Assembly: GCA_031292145.1 (NCBI GenBank)
Contig: JARLHR010000116.1
Coordinates: 1 to 46,173 of the forward strand
DNA from: Clostridium sp.
GTDB taxonomy: Bacteria; Bacillota; Clostridia; Clostridiales; Clostridiaceae
Direction of reading: 5' to 3'
Length of the DNA stretch: 46,173 nt
The notes beneath the pieces were generated by a model. That model did no database searches, was not told the DNA's origin, and saw only the letters and a list, made by a program, of their open reading frames with translations. Shown piece by piece: positions 1 through 10,163 of the stretch; position 1 is the stretch's first letter, and the number at the start of each line of letters is the position of its first letter. Position numbers and translations under genes: made by a program.

Positions 1-137
1 AACCGAAATAAGTATAATATATGTACATGTTATTCTAAGTATAAGTTAAACTATAAATTGGAATATCTATTTTGAATCTAGTGTAGAACCATATTAAATA
101 GTACCATTTGTGGAAGAACTTGTTTAAATTCATAAGT

Positions 138-178
138 ATAACTAACTGAATTAATAGTTATTAAACTCAGTTAGTTAT
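138..178 (-). terminator. hairpin at the end of the RpiR gene
   Basis: A 12-bp inverted repeat (138-149 with 167-178, arm ATAACTAACTGA) overlaps the stop codon of the RpiR gene. The T-tract on the minus strand is poor, so it may be a weak terminator or only an mRNA end structure. Confidence 0.45.
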
Positions 179-914
179 TTTCATTATTTTCAACAAATTT
201 ATTATGTAATCTTCTCCCGATGCTTTCGATTATATATAATACTGGTATTTGAGTTGTTACATCACTAATGCCTATTCTTTCCTGCTGAACATAATAAGAT
301 ATATTAAGATCAGATATCTTTGCTATTGTACAATTTTCGCTATTAGTTATGCTTACAACTGAACTGTTTTCTCTTTTTAAATTACTTATATGATCTATAA
401 CAGTAGGTGTTTCTCCTGAAACCGATATTGCTATTATTACAGAATCCTCATATAATTTATAATTTCTCGGGAAATATGGATCATCAATGTACATAGCAAA
501 TTTACCTATGGATGAAAAATATCTTGCAGCATACTTACACAATATACCTGATGTTCCCGTTCCTATTAATATGACATTGCTTGCTTCTTTAATTAAATCA
601 CTAACAACATTCAGCTTCTTATCTAGTTCACTATTATCTAATTTTTTAAAAAAGTCCACTATTATGGAAGAATCATCATTTATCTTATTACTTTCATTAT
701 CATGTATATGCATTTTTAGCTTTATCTTAAACTCTGAATATCCTTCACAATTAACCTTTTTACAAAATCTTAATATTGTAGTTGTTGATACATGTGCCTC
801 ATCTGCTAACTCCCTAATCCTCATATAAACAACCTTTTCAGCATTTTTCATTATATATCTGTATAACGACAACTCTAAATCATTCAAGCTTTGGATAATT
901 TCATAACTAAACAT
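171..914 (-). CDS. MurR/RpiR-family transcriptional regulator
   Basis: A 247-residue sugar-phosphate-sensing regulator of usual family length. The N-terminal part (about residues 1-75) is an RpiR helix-turn-helix (HVSTTTILRFCKKVNCEGY). The C-terminal half is a SIS domain, with the glycine-rich start VILIGTGTSG and the second loop ISVSGETPT that bind phosphosugars. The ATG at 914 is preceded by GAGGT about 11 bases upstream. It lies downstream of the GH1 phospho-beta-glucosidase gene on the same strand, and such pairs usually make the regulator sense the phosphorylated beta-glucoside or its product. A terminator-like hairpin and 344 bases separate the two, so it probably has its own promoter. 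Family assignment is firm; the target is inferred. Confidence 0.9.
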   Translation of the reverse strand: MFSYEIIQSLNDLELSLYRYIMKNAEKVVYMRIRELADEAHVSTTTILRFCKKVNCEGYSEFKIKLKMHIHDNESNKINDDSSIIVDFFKKLDNSELDKKLNVVSDLIKEASNVILIGTGTSGILCKYAARYFSSIGKFAMYIDDPYFPRNYKLYEDSVIIAISVSGETPTVIDHISNLKRENSSVVSITNSENCTIAKISDLNISYYVQQERIGISDVTTQIPVLYIIESIGRRLHNKFVENNENN

Positions 915-1161
915 ATATTAATCAACCTCTATCTTTCATCAATATATTTCTTTAATATTAATATTGTCACTATTGAATGCTAATTAATAATCATACTACA
1001 TATACATAATATATCATTTCGTAAACATTTTCTATATTTTATAGATAAACAGCGTGTAATTTAGACTTATGTGGTAGTTCACCGAAATAAGTAACATATT
1101 ATGTAATCATTTCTCTGGAATTTTGAGATCCATGGATATAGATAAACAACTTACAAAAAAA
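915..1161. other. Intergenic stretch with repeat fragments
   Basis: AT-rich region between the RpiR gene and the GH1 gene with no ORF. TATAGATAAAC occurs as a direct repeat at 1040-1050 and 1137-1147. Between them, positions 1063-1088 hold a copy of a sequence also found inverted near 24060-24088 (core ACTTATGTGGTAGT, then ACCGAAAT). The ACCGAAATAAGTA part recurs at the very start of the window (2-14). It looks like debris of a dispersed repeat; no promoter is obvious enough to call. Confidence 0.5.
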
Positions 1162-1197
1162 TATATCAAAATGAACAATTTACTTCATTTTGATATA
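1155..1197 (-). terminator. Rho-independent terminator of the GH1 gene
   Basis: A perfect 14-bp stem (1162-1175 with 1184-1197, arm TATATCAAAATGAA) with an 8-base loop. On the minus strand it is followed by a run of seven T. It sits 60 bases after the stop codon of the 6-phospho-beta-glucosidase gene. Confidence 0.75.
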
Positions 1198-1258
1198 CTT
1201 TTAATATTCATATTAAATTTTGAGCTTATTATATTTTTATTATTTAATTTGAACCTAA

Positions 1259-2761
<1,503 letters not shown>

Positions 2762-2865
2762 TCAATATACCATATTACTAATTAACTTTATATTGTTTCT
2801 ACTATTTAGGAACACATGCTACTTTCTAGGTATTTGTTTTTTTTAGAAACATAGTGTTTTTTATA

Positions 2866-2914
2866 AAAAAAGTTGCTGCAAATATAGAAATATCTTTCCT
2901 ATTTGCAACAGCTT
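2866..2914 (-). terminator. Terminator after the transketolase gene
   Basis: On the minus strand a stem built from GCTGTTGCAAATAG and CTATATTTGCAGCAAC, with a small bulge, is followed by TTTTTTTATA. It starts a few bases after the transketolase stop and closes the seven-gene operon. Confidence 0.75.
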
Positions 2915-2920
2915 AGCTGT

Positions 2921-4912
2921 CTACTTATTTACTACTTTTATCGCTTTATCCACAACATTTTCTATAGTAAATCCAAATTGCTCAAATAAAATTTCTGCCT
3001 TACCTGATGCTCCAAATGTGTCTAAAGAAATAACTTCTCCATCAAGACCTACATATTTATGCCACCCAAATGATGTTAATGCTTCAACTGCTACTCTTGC
3101 ACGAACTTTATTTGGTATTACTGATTCTTTGTACACTTCATCTTGAGCATCAAATAATTCAAAACTTGGCATACTTATTACTCTTGCGTCTATTCCTTTT
3201 GCTGCAAGTTCATCTGCTGCTTTATATATTAGTTCTACTTCAGATCCTGATGCCATTAATAACACATCTGGAGTTTCTTTCTTAGAATTTTTTAAGATAT
3301 ATCCTCCCTTTAATGCTCTCTTTGGACATCCATCATATAATGGTAATTTTTGTCTTGTTAATACTAATGAAGTTGGTGTAGTTCCATTAGTTACTGCATA
3401 ATACCAAGCTGCTGCTGTTTCCTTTGAATCAGCTGGTCTAAATACTGTCATGTTTGGCATACTTCTAAGAGCTGCCAATTGTTCTATTGGTTCATGAGTT
3501 GGTCCATCTTCCCCAACTCCAATACTATCATGTGTTAATACATAAGTTACAGGAAGTTTCATAAGTGATGATAATCTCATTGCTCCCTTCATATAATCAC
3601 TGAATACGAAGAAAGTTGCACAGAATACTTTTAGTCCTCCATGGGCATACATTCCATTGGCTATAGCTGCCATAGCATGTTCTCTAACACCAAAGTGAAG
3701 GTTTCGTCCACTTCTATCTTCTGCTGAGAAATCTCCTTTTCCAGCCATGTAAGTTTTATTTGAAGGAGCTAAGTCTGCTGATCCTCCAATAAAGTTTGGA
3801 ATAAGTGCAGCTAATCTGTTTATTACTATTCCTGAAGATTCTCTTGTCGCTATTTCTTTGTCAAAGCTCCAGAATTCTTCATTATTTAACAATTCTTCTT
3901 TATCAATTTCACCACTCATCCACATAGTATATTCAGCTGCTGATTCTGGATAAGCTTTTTCATATACACTGAATAGTTCCTTCCAAGCAGCTTCTTTAGC
4001 TGCACCTTTTTCAATATATTCATTCATATTTGTGTACACTTCGTCTGGTACGTAAAATGCTGGTTCAGTCTTCCATCCTAAATTATCTTTCATAGCAATC
4101 ACGTTATCAGCACCTAATGGCTCACCATGAGCTGAAGCTTTTCCTTGTTTTGCTGGACATCCATAGCCTATTTGATTTTTTACTATTATAATTGATGGTT
4201 TTGAAGTTTCTGCTTTAGCTTCTTCTATTGCACTTTCAATTGAATCTATATCATTTCCATCAGCAATCTTTAACACTTGCCATCCATATGCTTCATATCT
4301 TTTTGCTACATCTTCTCTAAATGCTATATCTGTATTTCCTTCAATTGAAATATTATTTGAATCATATAGTACAATTAATTTTCCAAGACCTAAAGTTCCA
4401 GCAATGGATGATGCCTCCCCTGAAATTCCTTCCATAAGGCATCCATCTCCAACTATAGCATATGTATAGTGATCAACTACACTATAATCTGGTTTGTTAA
4501 ATTTTACACCAAGGTGTGCTTCTGCCATAGCCATACCTACTGCATTACAGATACCTTGTCCGAGTGGACCTGTTGTTATTTCAACGCCTTTAGTGTGACC
4601 ATACTCTGGATGTCCTGGTGTCAAGCTTCCTACTTGTCTAAAATTCTTTATATCTTCTATAGTTAGCCCATATCCAAATAAATGTAATAATGAATACTCT
4701 AACATTGAGCCATGTCCTGCTGATAATATAAATCTGTCTCTATTATCCCATTCAGGATTTTTTCCATTGTGATTCATTTTTGACCATAGCGTAAATGCCA
4801 TTGTAGCTGCCCCTAATGGCAGACCTGGGTGTCCTGAATTTGATTTTTGAATAGCATCTCCTGAAAGCACTCTAATTGCATTAATAGATAGTTTATCTAA
4901 TTCTCTACTCAT
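2921..4912 (-). CDS. tkt: Transketolase
   Basis: A full-length single-chain transketolase of 663 residues that moves two-carbon ketol units between pentose, hexose and triose phosphates using thiamine diphosphate. Visible are the N-terminal [10 protein letters not shown], the TPP/Mg motif starting GDGCLMEG and ending about 30 residues later in NN, the pyrimidine-domain GEDGPTHEP, and a C-terminal domain. A TTG start seven codons upstream is possible, but ATG 4912 has GAGGAG five bases before it, so that one is used. It is the last gene of the operon that also holds transaldolase and the hxlA-hxlB pair, 200 bases after tal. In this context it would recycle pentose phosphate made by, or needed for, the hexulose-phosphate branch. 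A housekeeping copy elsewhere is likely but cannot be seen. Confidence 0.96.
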   Translation of the reverse strand: MSRELDKLSINAIRVLSGDAIQKSNSGHPGLPLGAATMAFTLWSKMNHNGKNPEWDNRDRFILSAGHGSMLEYSLLHLFGYGLTIEDIKNFRQVGSLTPGHPEYGHTKGVEITTGPLGQGICNAVGMAMAEAHLGVKFNKPDYSVVDHYTYAIVGDGCLMEGISGEASSIAGTLGLGKLIVLYDSNNISIEGNTDIAFREDVAKRYEAYGWQVLKIADGNDIDSIESAIEEAKAETSKPSIIIVKNQIGYGCPAKQGKASAHGEPLGADNVIAMKDNLGWKTEPAFYVPDEVYTNMNEYIEKGAAKEAAWKELFSVYEKAYPESAAEYTMWMSGEIDKEELLNNEEFWSFDKEIATRESSGIVINRLAALIPNFIGGSADLAPSNKTYMAGKGDFSAEDRSGRNLHFGVREHAMAAIANGMYAHGGLKVFCATFFVFSDYMKGAMRLSSLMKLPVTYVLTHDSIGVGEDGPTHEPIEQLAALRSMPNMTVFRPADSKETAAAWYYAVTNGTTPTSLVLTRQKLPLYDGCPKRALKGGYILKNSKKETPDVLLMASGSEVELIYKAADELAAKGIDARVISMPSFELFDAQDEVYKESVIPNKVRARVAVEALTSFGWHKYVGLDGEVISLDTFGASGKAEILFEQFGFTIENVVDKAIKVVNK

Positions 4913-5112
4913 TTTTCTCCTCACTTCACTCAATAGATTTCTAATATTATGGCTTAAAGCCCCATTATTACTATATATTTTTATATTGTTATCTTTTTTA
5001 TTTATTCCTTTTTAAATTGTTTTATGTTTTTATTGATATCTTTTTAAATTCTTAAATTTTTATATTTTTATATTCTTTTATTGTAATATTCTTAAGAATA
5101 TATATTCTTTAA

Positions 5113-5760
5113 TTATTTACCGAAAGCTACTGCCCAGTCTGCTTTGAATTTTTCAAGACCTTGATCAGTTAATGGGTGTTTTACCATTTGTAATACTAAA
5201 CTGTGAGGAACTGTTGCTATGTGCGCTCCTGCTTTAGCTGCTTCAATAACATGAATTGGATTTCTTACACTAGCTGCTATTATTTCTGTTTCTAGTCCAT
5301 GTATTTCAAATATTTCTGCTATATCTCTTACTAAATCCATTCCTACCATTGATATATCATCTACTCTTCCTAAGAATGGGCTTACATATGTTGCTCCTGC
5401 ATTTGCTGCAAGTAATGCTTGTGTTGCTGAAAATATTAAAGTCACATTTGTTTTAATTCCTTCGCTTGCTAAAACCTTAGTTGCTTTTAATCCTTCAGCT
5501 GTCATTGGAATTTTTACAATCATATTTTTATGAATTGCTGCAATTTCTCTTCCTTCTTTAATCATTCCTGCTGCATCTTCACTTACAACTTCACCGCTTA
5601 TTGGTCCATCAACTATTTCCGTTATTTCTTTTATTACTTCGTTAAAATCTCTTCCTTCTTTAGCTATTAATGATGGATTAGTCGTTACACCACATATTAC
5701 TCCCATTTCATTTGCTTCTTTAATATGTTCTACATTTGCTGTGTCTAAAAAAAATCTCAT
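5113..5760 (-). CDS. tal: Transaldolase (FSA/TalC-type)
   Basis: A 215-residue short transaldolase of the fructose-6-phosphate aldolase-like family, which transfers dihydroxyacetone units between sugar phosphates. The N-terminal strand [16 protein letters not shown], the [13 protein letters not shown] loop and the Schiff-base lysine in [11 protein letters not shown] (K83) are all present. An AGGGGAG ribosome site precedes the ATG. It lies 38 bases after hxlB and 200 bases before tkt. A 16-base perfect AT palindrome (5094-5109) lies just after its stop and may mark RNA processing. Small enzymes of this family can be transaldolase or fructose-6-phosphate aldolase; tkt next door favours transaldolase. 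Confidence 0.93.
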   Translation of the reverse strand: MRFFLDTANVEHIKEANEMGVICGVTTNPSLIAKEGRDFNEVIKEITEIVDGPISGEVVSEDAAGMIKEGREIAAIHKNMIVKIPMTAEGLKATKVLASEGIKTNVTLIFSATQALLAANAGATYVSPFLGRVDDISMVGMDLVRDIAEIFEIHGLETEIIAASVRNPIHVIEAAKAGAHIATVPHSLVLQMVKHPLTDQGLEKFKADWAVAFGK

Positions 5761-5798
5761 TGCACTCTCCCCTTTATTTACAATTATTTCAAGGCCTA

Positions 5799-6341
5799 TT
5801 ATTCTACGTTAATATGATTTTTTGCGGCTTCACTATCTGATAAATTATCTTTTTTACTTATTAATAAGCATAAATCATCTAATACTATATGGACAGATTG
5901 ATCAAATAATGAACTTAAGAGCTGAATTGATGCGACACCATTATCATTTTTTGTTTTTCCTGGAACCTCAAGTACTAGATCCGATACTTCTGCAAGAGGA
6001 GAATCCTTTTTACTTGTAACTCCAATTATAGTTAGTCCTAAATCTTTTGCCGCTTTTGCATTACTTAATGTATTTTTGGTTTTTCCAGAACCTGATATTG
6101 CAACATATATATCACCTTTTTTTAGAGCAGGTGTAATTGTTTCGCCCATTACATACGAGTTATAACCAATATGCATTAAACGCATTGCAAATCCTTTTGC
6201 TTGAAATCCGCTGCGCCCTTCTCCATCAACAAAAATTCTCATTTCCTTTTTAAAAATGCTTACTATTTTTTTTATTTCCTCTTCATCTACTTTTGCTATT
6301 ACATCCTTAATTTCCTCTAATATTTGATCTATTGTTCTCAT
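5799..6341 (-). CDS. hxlB: 6-phospho-3-hexuloisomerase-like SIS protein
   Basis: A 180-residue single-SIS-domain protein that matches 6-phospho-3-hexuloisomerase, which interconverts D-arabino-3-hexulose-6-phosphate and fructose-6-phosphate. Phosphosugar-binding loops are DGEGRSGF (about residues 39-46) and AISGSGKT. The C-terminal helix reads [14 protein letters not shown], where the enzymes I know usually have FEQ, so the putative catalytic Glu is Asp here. The ATG overlaps the hxlA stop by 4 bases (ATGA), showing translational coupling. The hxlA-hxlB pair is the known ribulose monophosphate module, but here it sits with a KdgK-like kinase and a TIM-barrel epimerase, so the real substrate may be a phosphorylated hexulose made inside the cell. 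Confidence 0.85.
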   Translation of the reverse strand: MRTIDQILEEIKDVIAKVDEEEIKKIVSIFKKEMRIFVDGEGRSGFQAKGFAMRLMHIGYNSYVMGETITPALKKGDIYVAISGSGKTKNTLSNAKAAKDLGLTIIGVTSKKDSPLAEVSDLVLEVPGKTKNDNGVASIQLLSSLFDQSVHIVLDDLCLLISKKDNLSDSEAAKNHINVE

Positions 6342-6961
6342 TTTCCTATTACCCCCTTAAATTGTTTTGCTTTTTCTACTGGATTTTCTGCACCAGTAAT
6401 TGCAGAACCTACTATAACTAATTCTATATTATGTTTATTTAACTCTGAGATGCAATCTAAAGTAATCCCACCCGCAACTGCAATTCTATTAACTTGGGGA
6501 TATCTTTCTTTAAATTCTTCCACTGTTTTACCTGGATTTAATAATTTCTCTCTATCAATAGACGCATGTATACAGTAAATAGCATTTTTAAAATGTGATA
6601 TTTCTTTAATCTTTTCATCTGAACATTCCAATAAATCTATCATCATTGTCCCATTACTTTGTTCAGAAACCTCATAGCATTTTTCTATAGTTTCCAATGA
6701 TGCACTTCCCATTACAGTTAAAATATCAAAGCCTTGTTTAAACCCTTGTTTAAACTCATAAGCGCCTTCGTCACTAGTCTTAATGTCCCCCAATAATTTT
6801 GATGTCTTTTTTTTACTACTTAACTCTTTTAGTTTAAAAAGTCCATAATCTTTTATTAACGATGTTCCAATTTCAATAACATCTGCTAATCCATCAAATA
6901 TTTTAACTAAGTTTTCTGCTTTCTCGAAAGGAACCCTATCTATAGCAACTTGTAACTTCAT
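6338..6961 (-). CDS. hxlA: 3-hexulose-6-phosphate synthase-like protein
   Basis: A 207-residue TIM barrel of the OMP-decarboxylase suprafamily. Known members are 3-hexulose-6-phosphate synthase (ribulose-5-phosphate plus formaldehyde) and 3-keto-L-gulonate-6-phosphate decarboxylase. The metal/catalytic motif DxKxxD is seen as GDIKTSD, the conserved Glu in VIEIGTS, and the C-terminal phosphate loop as VAGGI and IVGSAITG. The usual HxGxDxQ region is HASIDREKLL here, which is divergent. A GTG start six codons earlier is possible, but ATG 6961 has AAGGAGG in front and begins at the family N-terminus MKLQVAIDR. It follows kdgK by 17 bases. The pairing with hxlB supports synthase rather than decarboxylase, but the specificity is open. 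Confidence 0.82.
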   Translation of the reverse strand: MKLQVAIDRVPFEKAENLVKIFDGLADVIEIGTSLIKDYGLFKLKELSSKKKTSKLLGDIKTSDEGAYEFKQGFKQGFDILTVMGSASLETIEKCYEVSEQSNGTMMIDLLECSDEKIKEISHFKNAIYCIHASIDREKLLNPGKTVEEFKERYPQVNRIAVAGGITLDCISELNKHNIELVIVGSAITGAENPVEKAKQFKGVIGK

Positions 6962-6978
6962 TTTATCCTCCTTAATCA

Positions 6979-7944
6979 CTATGAAACTTTCCTCTTATAA
7001 TTTTTAAGGAAATTATCTAATTCTCCAACTGTTGGCAGCCCTTCATTATCACTTAAATTCATCACTTGAATACCGCCAATAGCATTTCCTCTTTCTAAAA
7101 TTTTAATACCATCAAGATTTTCTAAAATAGCACTAATAACACCTGCTGCAAACCCATCACCTGCTCCTACTGTATCTACAACGGGAACTTCAAAGCTTGG
7201 ACACTCAAATTCCTTTACTTGTCCGTTTTCTAGTTTTTCTCTAGAATATGAACCTGTAGTACCCATTTTTATAATTACTTTTTTCACTCCTTGCTTTAAA
7301 TAGAAGTCTGCAATTTCCTCTTTTGTATCTTTTCCTGTAAATAATTTTCCTTCTCTGAAACCTGGCAATACAATATCTGATTTAATAGCCAATTCATTAG
7401 TCACTCTAATCATGTTTTCTTGGCTTTCCCATAATACCGGTCTTGGATTAGGATCAAAGGTAACAAGCATTCCTTGTTCATGAGCTTTTTCTATAGCTTT
7501 AAATATTGTTTCTAAGGTAGTTTCACTTAATGCTGGAAAGATTCCTGTAATATGAAGAACCTTTGCATCTGAAAAACTTATCTTATCTAAAATATCTTTA
7601 GTTATCTTTGACGCTGCTGCTCCTTTTCTAAAATACAGTACCTCTGGATCTCCCTCATCAGTTCTATTTTTAAATTGAAATCCTGTTGGTGCCTTTTTAT
7701 ATGTCTTTACAAATGTTGCATCTATATTTTCATTTTCTAAATAGTTTTTTACGTATTGCCCAAATGGATCATCTCCAACTTGGCTTATATATGTTACAGT
7801 ATGCCCAAGTCTCCTAAGCCCCATAGCCACATTAAGTTCTGCTCCAGCTATAAACCTTGTAAAGTGTTCCACACTACTAAGATGTTCCTTTGTATCTGCT
7901 AAAAACATTACCATTGGCTCTCCAATTGTTATTATCTCACTCAT
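6979..7944 (-). CDS. kdgK: PfkB-family sugar kinase, 2-keto-3-deoxygluconate kinase-like
   Basis: A 321-residue ribokinase/PfkB kinase most like KDG kinases. The N-terminal GEPMVMF and GAELNVAMGLRRLG contact the sugar. The C-terminal DTVGAGDGFAAGV holds the anion hole and catalytic Asp (D263). A GTG start three codons upstream lies on top of the ribosome site, so ATG 7944 with AAGGGTG seven bases before it is used. It lies between the TIM-barrel isomerase gene and hxlA. No KDPG aldolase gene is in this operon, which is odd for a true KDG kinase; the kinase may act on another keto-sugar that HxlB then turns into fructose-6-phosphate. Fold assignment is firm, substrate inferred. Confidence 0.82.
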   Translation of the reverse strand: MSEIITIGEPMVMFLADTKEHLSSVEHFTRFIAGAELNVAMGLRRLGHTVTYISQVGDDPFGQYVKNYLENENIDATFVKTYKKAPTGFQFKNRTDEGDPEVLYFRKGAAASKITKDILDKISFSDAKVLHITGIFPALSETTLETIFKAIEKAHEQGMLVTFDPNPRPVLWESQENMIRVTNELAIKSDIVLPGFREGKLFTGKDTKEEIADFYLKQGVKKVIIKMGTTGSYSREKLENGQVKEFECPSFEVPVVDTVGAGDGFAAGVISAILENLDGIKILERGNAIGGIQVMNLSDNEGLPTVGELDNFLKNYKRKVS

Positions 7945-7964
7945 TTTTTTCACCCTTCCCCGTG

Positions 7965-8708
7965 TTAATGTGCTAAAACTTCTTTTATTTGCGCTATTTC
8001 TTCCAACATATCTTTCTTTTTGATTGGATATTCGATAATTACTGGTACATCCTTGAATAACTTATTTAACATTAGCTTCCAGTCAATTTTTCCTTCTGAA
8101 AGTAATGTAGTACTTGGATTACTGTCTAAAAAATTTACATTTTTCAAATGGAATACAGTAATATTAGAATTTAATATATCAAACGCATTTTTAGGATTTT
8201 CATTTTGCCAGTACCAATTACCTAAATCAAATGTGTAGCCAATTGACAATGAATTAGTATTTATAAAATCAATAGCGTTTGTTACACATTTTAAATTTCC
8301 ATTTTCAAGTGTTTGGTCATTTTCTATTGTGACTTTTATATTGAAATAACTAATAATATCTTCTAATTTTTTTCTTTCATCTACATCTAAATTTTCTAAG
8401 TCACCTATGTTAAATTTAATATGAGTTGAACCCATTTGCTTTGCTTCTTCAAAATAAATTTTTATATTAGAATTTATTCTTTTTTCAAAGGCTATTTTTT
8501 CAGGGACTGAATAGTAAATTTCTATGTTGAGTTCTTTAGCTAATTTATTTATTTCTTTTAATTCTTCATTAGAGCTTTTTAAATATTCTCTTCTTATTTC
8601 AGCAATAGAAACTCCTAATTTTCCTATATCACTTAATATTTTTTCTTGCTCTCTTCCGTTATCTAAGTCATTTTTAAAAACTAATAAATTTATACCTAGC
8701 TGATTCAT
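7965..8708 (-). CDS. Sugar phosphate isomerase/epimerase (xylose isomerase-like TIM barrel)
   Basis: A 247-residue protein of the AP-endonuclease-2/IolE-like TIM-barrel family, seen from metal-ligand-like positions in FNIGDLENL, VTIENDQTL, YTFDLGNWYW and VFHLKNV. Members isomerise or epimerise sugars, inosose or hydroxypyruvate in the cytoplasm. A GTG four codons earlier is possible, but ATG 8708 has GGTG at good spacing and starts at the family N-terminus MNQLGINLL. It lies between the regulator and the kinase, so it most likely converts the imported sugar acid or keto-sugar into the kinase substrate. The exact reaction cannot be read from the sequence. Confidence 0.75.
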   Translation of the reverse strand: MNQLGINLLVFKNDLDNGREQEKILSDIGKLGVSIAEIRREYLKSSNEELKEINKLAKELNIEIYYSVPEKIAFEKRINSNIKIYFEEAKQMGSTHIKFNIGDLENLDVDERKKLEDIISYFNIKVTIENDQTLENGNLKCVTNAIDFINTNSLSIGYTFDLGNWYWQNENPKNAFDILNSNITVFHLKNVNFLDSNPSTTLLSEGKIDWKLMLNKLFKDVPVIIEYPIKKKDMLEEIAQIKEVLAH

Positions 8709-8720
8709 AATTATCACCAC

Positions 8721-9770
8721 TTACTTTTTTATACTTTTTGTTGAGTAGTTTAAATGAATTTGAACTGGAATTTCTTCTAAAATAAACTCTTCTGTTCTAC
8801 CGCCTTCTATCCTTTCAAATAGCAACTTAGCAGCTTTTTCTCCCATTTCATATGGATTTTCATCTATTGATGTAATACCTGGGCCAATTAAACGCGCCCA
8901 TTTTTCATCAGCAAAACCAAATATGCCTATATCTATTCCAATTCTTATTTCTAAATCATATATGCACTCTACAAGAACTTTTAATATTTCATCATTGTTT
9001 GCAAAAAAGCAAATATTTTTATCCTTATTTTTATTTAAGATAGCTTTTATTTTCTCTTGTATCTCTCCTACCTCATTTTTTTTAATAATAGCAGTTTCTC
9101 CTGATACAAATGAATTTTGAGATAAAAATTCTTCCATTGTCTTTTTTCTGTCTAATCTAGAACTTATACCATTTATATCTTCTGTAAAATATACATAGTA
9201 ATCATAGTCGTTTTTTAGCAGTTCATTTAATATATTTCTTGTTACATCTGCATTATTTATAGTCACTGAATCATAAATTAATGGGGTCACAAATCTATCT
9301 AGCAGCACTATTGGTTTAAAATTATCTCTGCTTTTAAATTCCTCTAAATATTCATAGTTGTTACCTGTAGTATTAACTAGTAGTCCATCTACTTGACTAT
9401 CTAATAAAGATTCTATATTTTCTTTTTCCAGTGCAGCCATATTATCTGCATTTGTAACAAGTAATTGATAATTATTTGTTCGACATACATCGTTTATGCC
9501 TTTGATAAGTAATGAAGAAAAGGGATTTCCTATATCTGCAATTGTTACACCAATTATATTAGAATTTTTAGCTTTTAGTGTTTGTGCTATACGATTTGGT
9601 CTATATTTTAGTACTTTAATTGCCTCATCTATTTTTTCTTGGGTTTCCTGTGACATAAATTCAAAATTTTTATTTAAATATCTAGATATTGTTGTTTTAG
9701 AGACTCCTACATAAGCAGCAACATCTGCAATTGTGACATTTTTTTGTTTATCTGTAGAATTTTTTAGCAT
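8721..9770 (-). CDS. LacI-family regulator (KdgR-like)
   Basis: A 349-residue LacI/GalR repressor. The helix-turn-helix is at about residues 12-35 (VTIADVAAYVGVSKTTISRYL), the hinge at YRPNRIAQTLKAKN, and the rest is a periplasmic-binding-like effector domain. The sequence resembles the KdgR branch of Bacillus. It is the first gene of the operon, with GGAGG before its ATG, and the next start follows its stop by 12 bases. The promoter in front carries a CCGG palindrome repeated before the MFS transporter gene at 11456, so the protein probably represses both its own operon and the transporter. The inducer would be a keto-deoxy sugar or an intermediate of this pathway. Confidence 0.88.
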   Translation of the reverse strand: MLKNSTDKQKNVTIADVAAYVGVSKTTISRYLNKNFEFMSQETQEKIDEAIKVLKYRPNRIAQTLKAKNSNIIGVTIADIGNPFSSLLIKGINDVCRTNNYQLLVTNADNMAALEKENIESLLDSQVDGLLVNTTGNNYEYLEEFKSRDNFKPIVLLDRFVTPLIYDSVTINNADVTRNILNELLKNDYDYYVYFTEDINGISSRLDRKKTMEEFLSQNSFVSGETAIIKKNEVGEIQEKIKAILNKNKDKNICFFANNDEILKVLVECIYDLEIRIGIDIGIFGFADEKWARLIGPGITSIDENPYEMGEKAAKLLFERIEGGRTEEFILEEIPVQIHLNYSTKSIKK

Positions 9771-9915
9771 AACTTATTCCTCCATTCAATACTTTTATTA
9801 TCAATCTTAAATGTTAAAGATTCAATAATTTATGCTATTATTCTCTATTTTTCCTTAACATATTTATAAATTAATCTAATAAAACTAAATTGACTCTAAT
9901 AGTGTTATATTTATA

Positions 9916-9988
9916 TTAGTTTATCGTTTTAGTTAACCGGTTTCTAAAGTGACAATTTAATGTTAAGACTTTCACTAAAAAATGTCAA
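9916..9988 (-). promoter_or_regulatory. Promoter, cre-like site and CCGG operator of the kdg/hxl operon
   Basis: Read on the minus strand: TTGACA (9988-9983), a 17-base spacer, TAACAT (9965-9960), then a CCGG-centred palindrome GTTAACCGGTTT (9932-9943). A cre-like sequence (9961-9974, TGTTAAGACTTTCA on the plus strand) overlaps the spacer and -10. Positions 9916-9943 are identical to 11522-11549 in front of the MFS gene. This layout fits repression by the LacI-type protein and control by CcpA. Confidence 0.75.
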
Positions 9989-10163
9989 GCCTTAGTTCTC
10001 AAGATTAATTTATCTAAAAGCACTTCTTTATAAAATTAAATGCCTTACAAATATTTTAAGAATTTCATTCTAGATATCCTTTACATTAATTTTATTAAAA
10101 GGCTATCCCCATTCTCAATTTGTTTGTGTATACTTTTTAGTTAAATAAAAGATCTGGCATTAA
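9989..10163. other. Intergenic stretch after the MFS gene
   Basis: AT-rich non-coding sequence between the MFS stop and the operon promoter. I see no convincing terminator hairpin and no ORF with a ribosome site. Confidence 0.4.

Noticed and set aside
487-828. 113-codon ORF on the plus strand
   Set aside because: Antisense to the RpiR gene, no ribosome site, low-complexity Ser/Leu product.
5094-5109. 16-base palindrome AAGAATATATATTCTT as a terminator
   Set aside because: AT-only and without a T-run; tkt downstream belongs to the same pathway, so full termination here is unlikely.
5799-6961. Formaldehyde-fixing ribulose monophosphate pathway as the main role
   Set aside because: No methanol or formaldehyde genes are nearby and the operon contains a sugar kinase, an epimerase and a KdgR-like regulator; kept only as an alternative.
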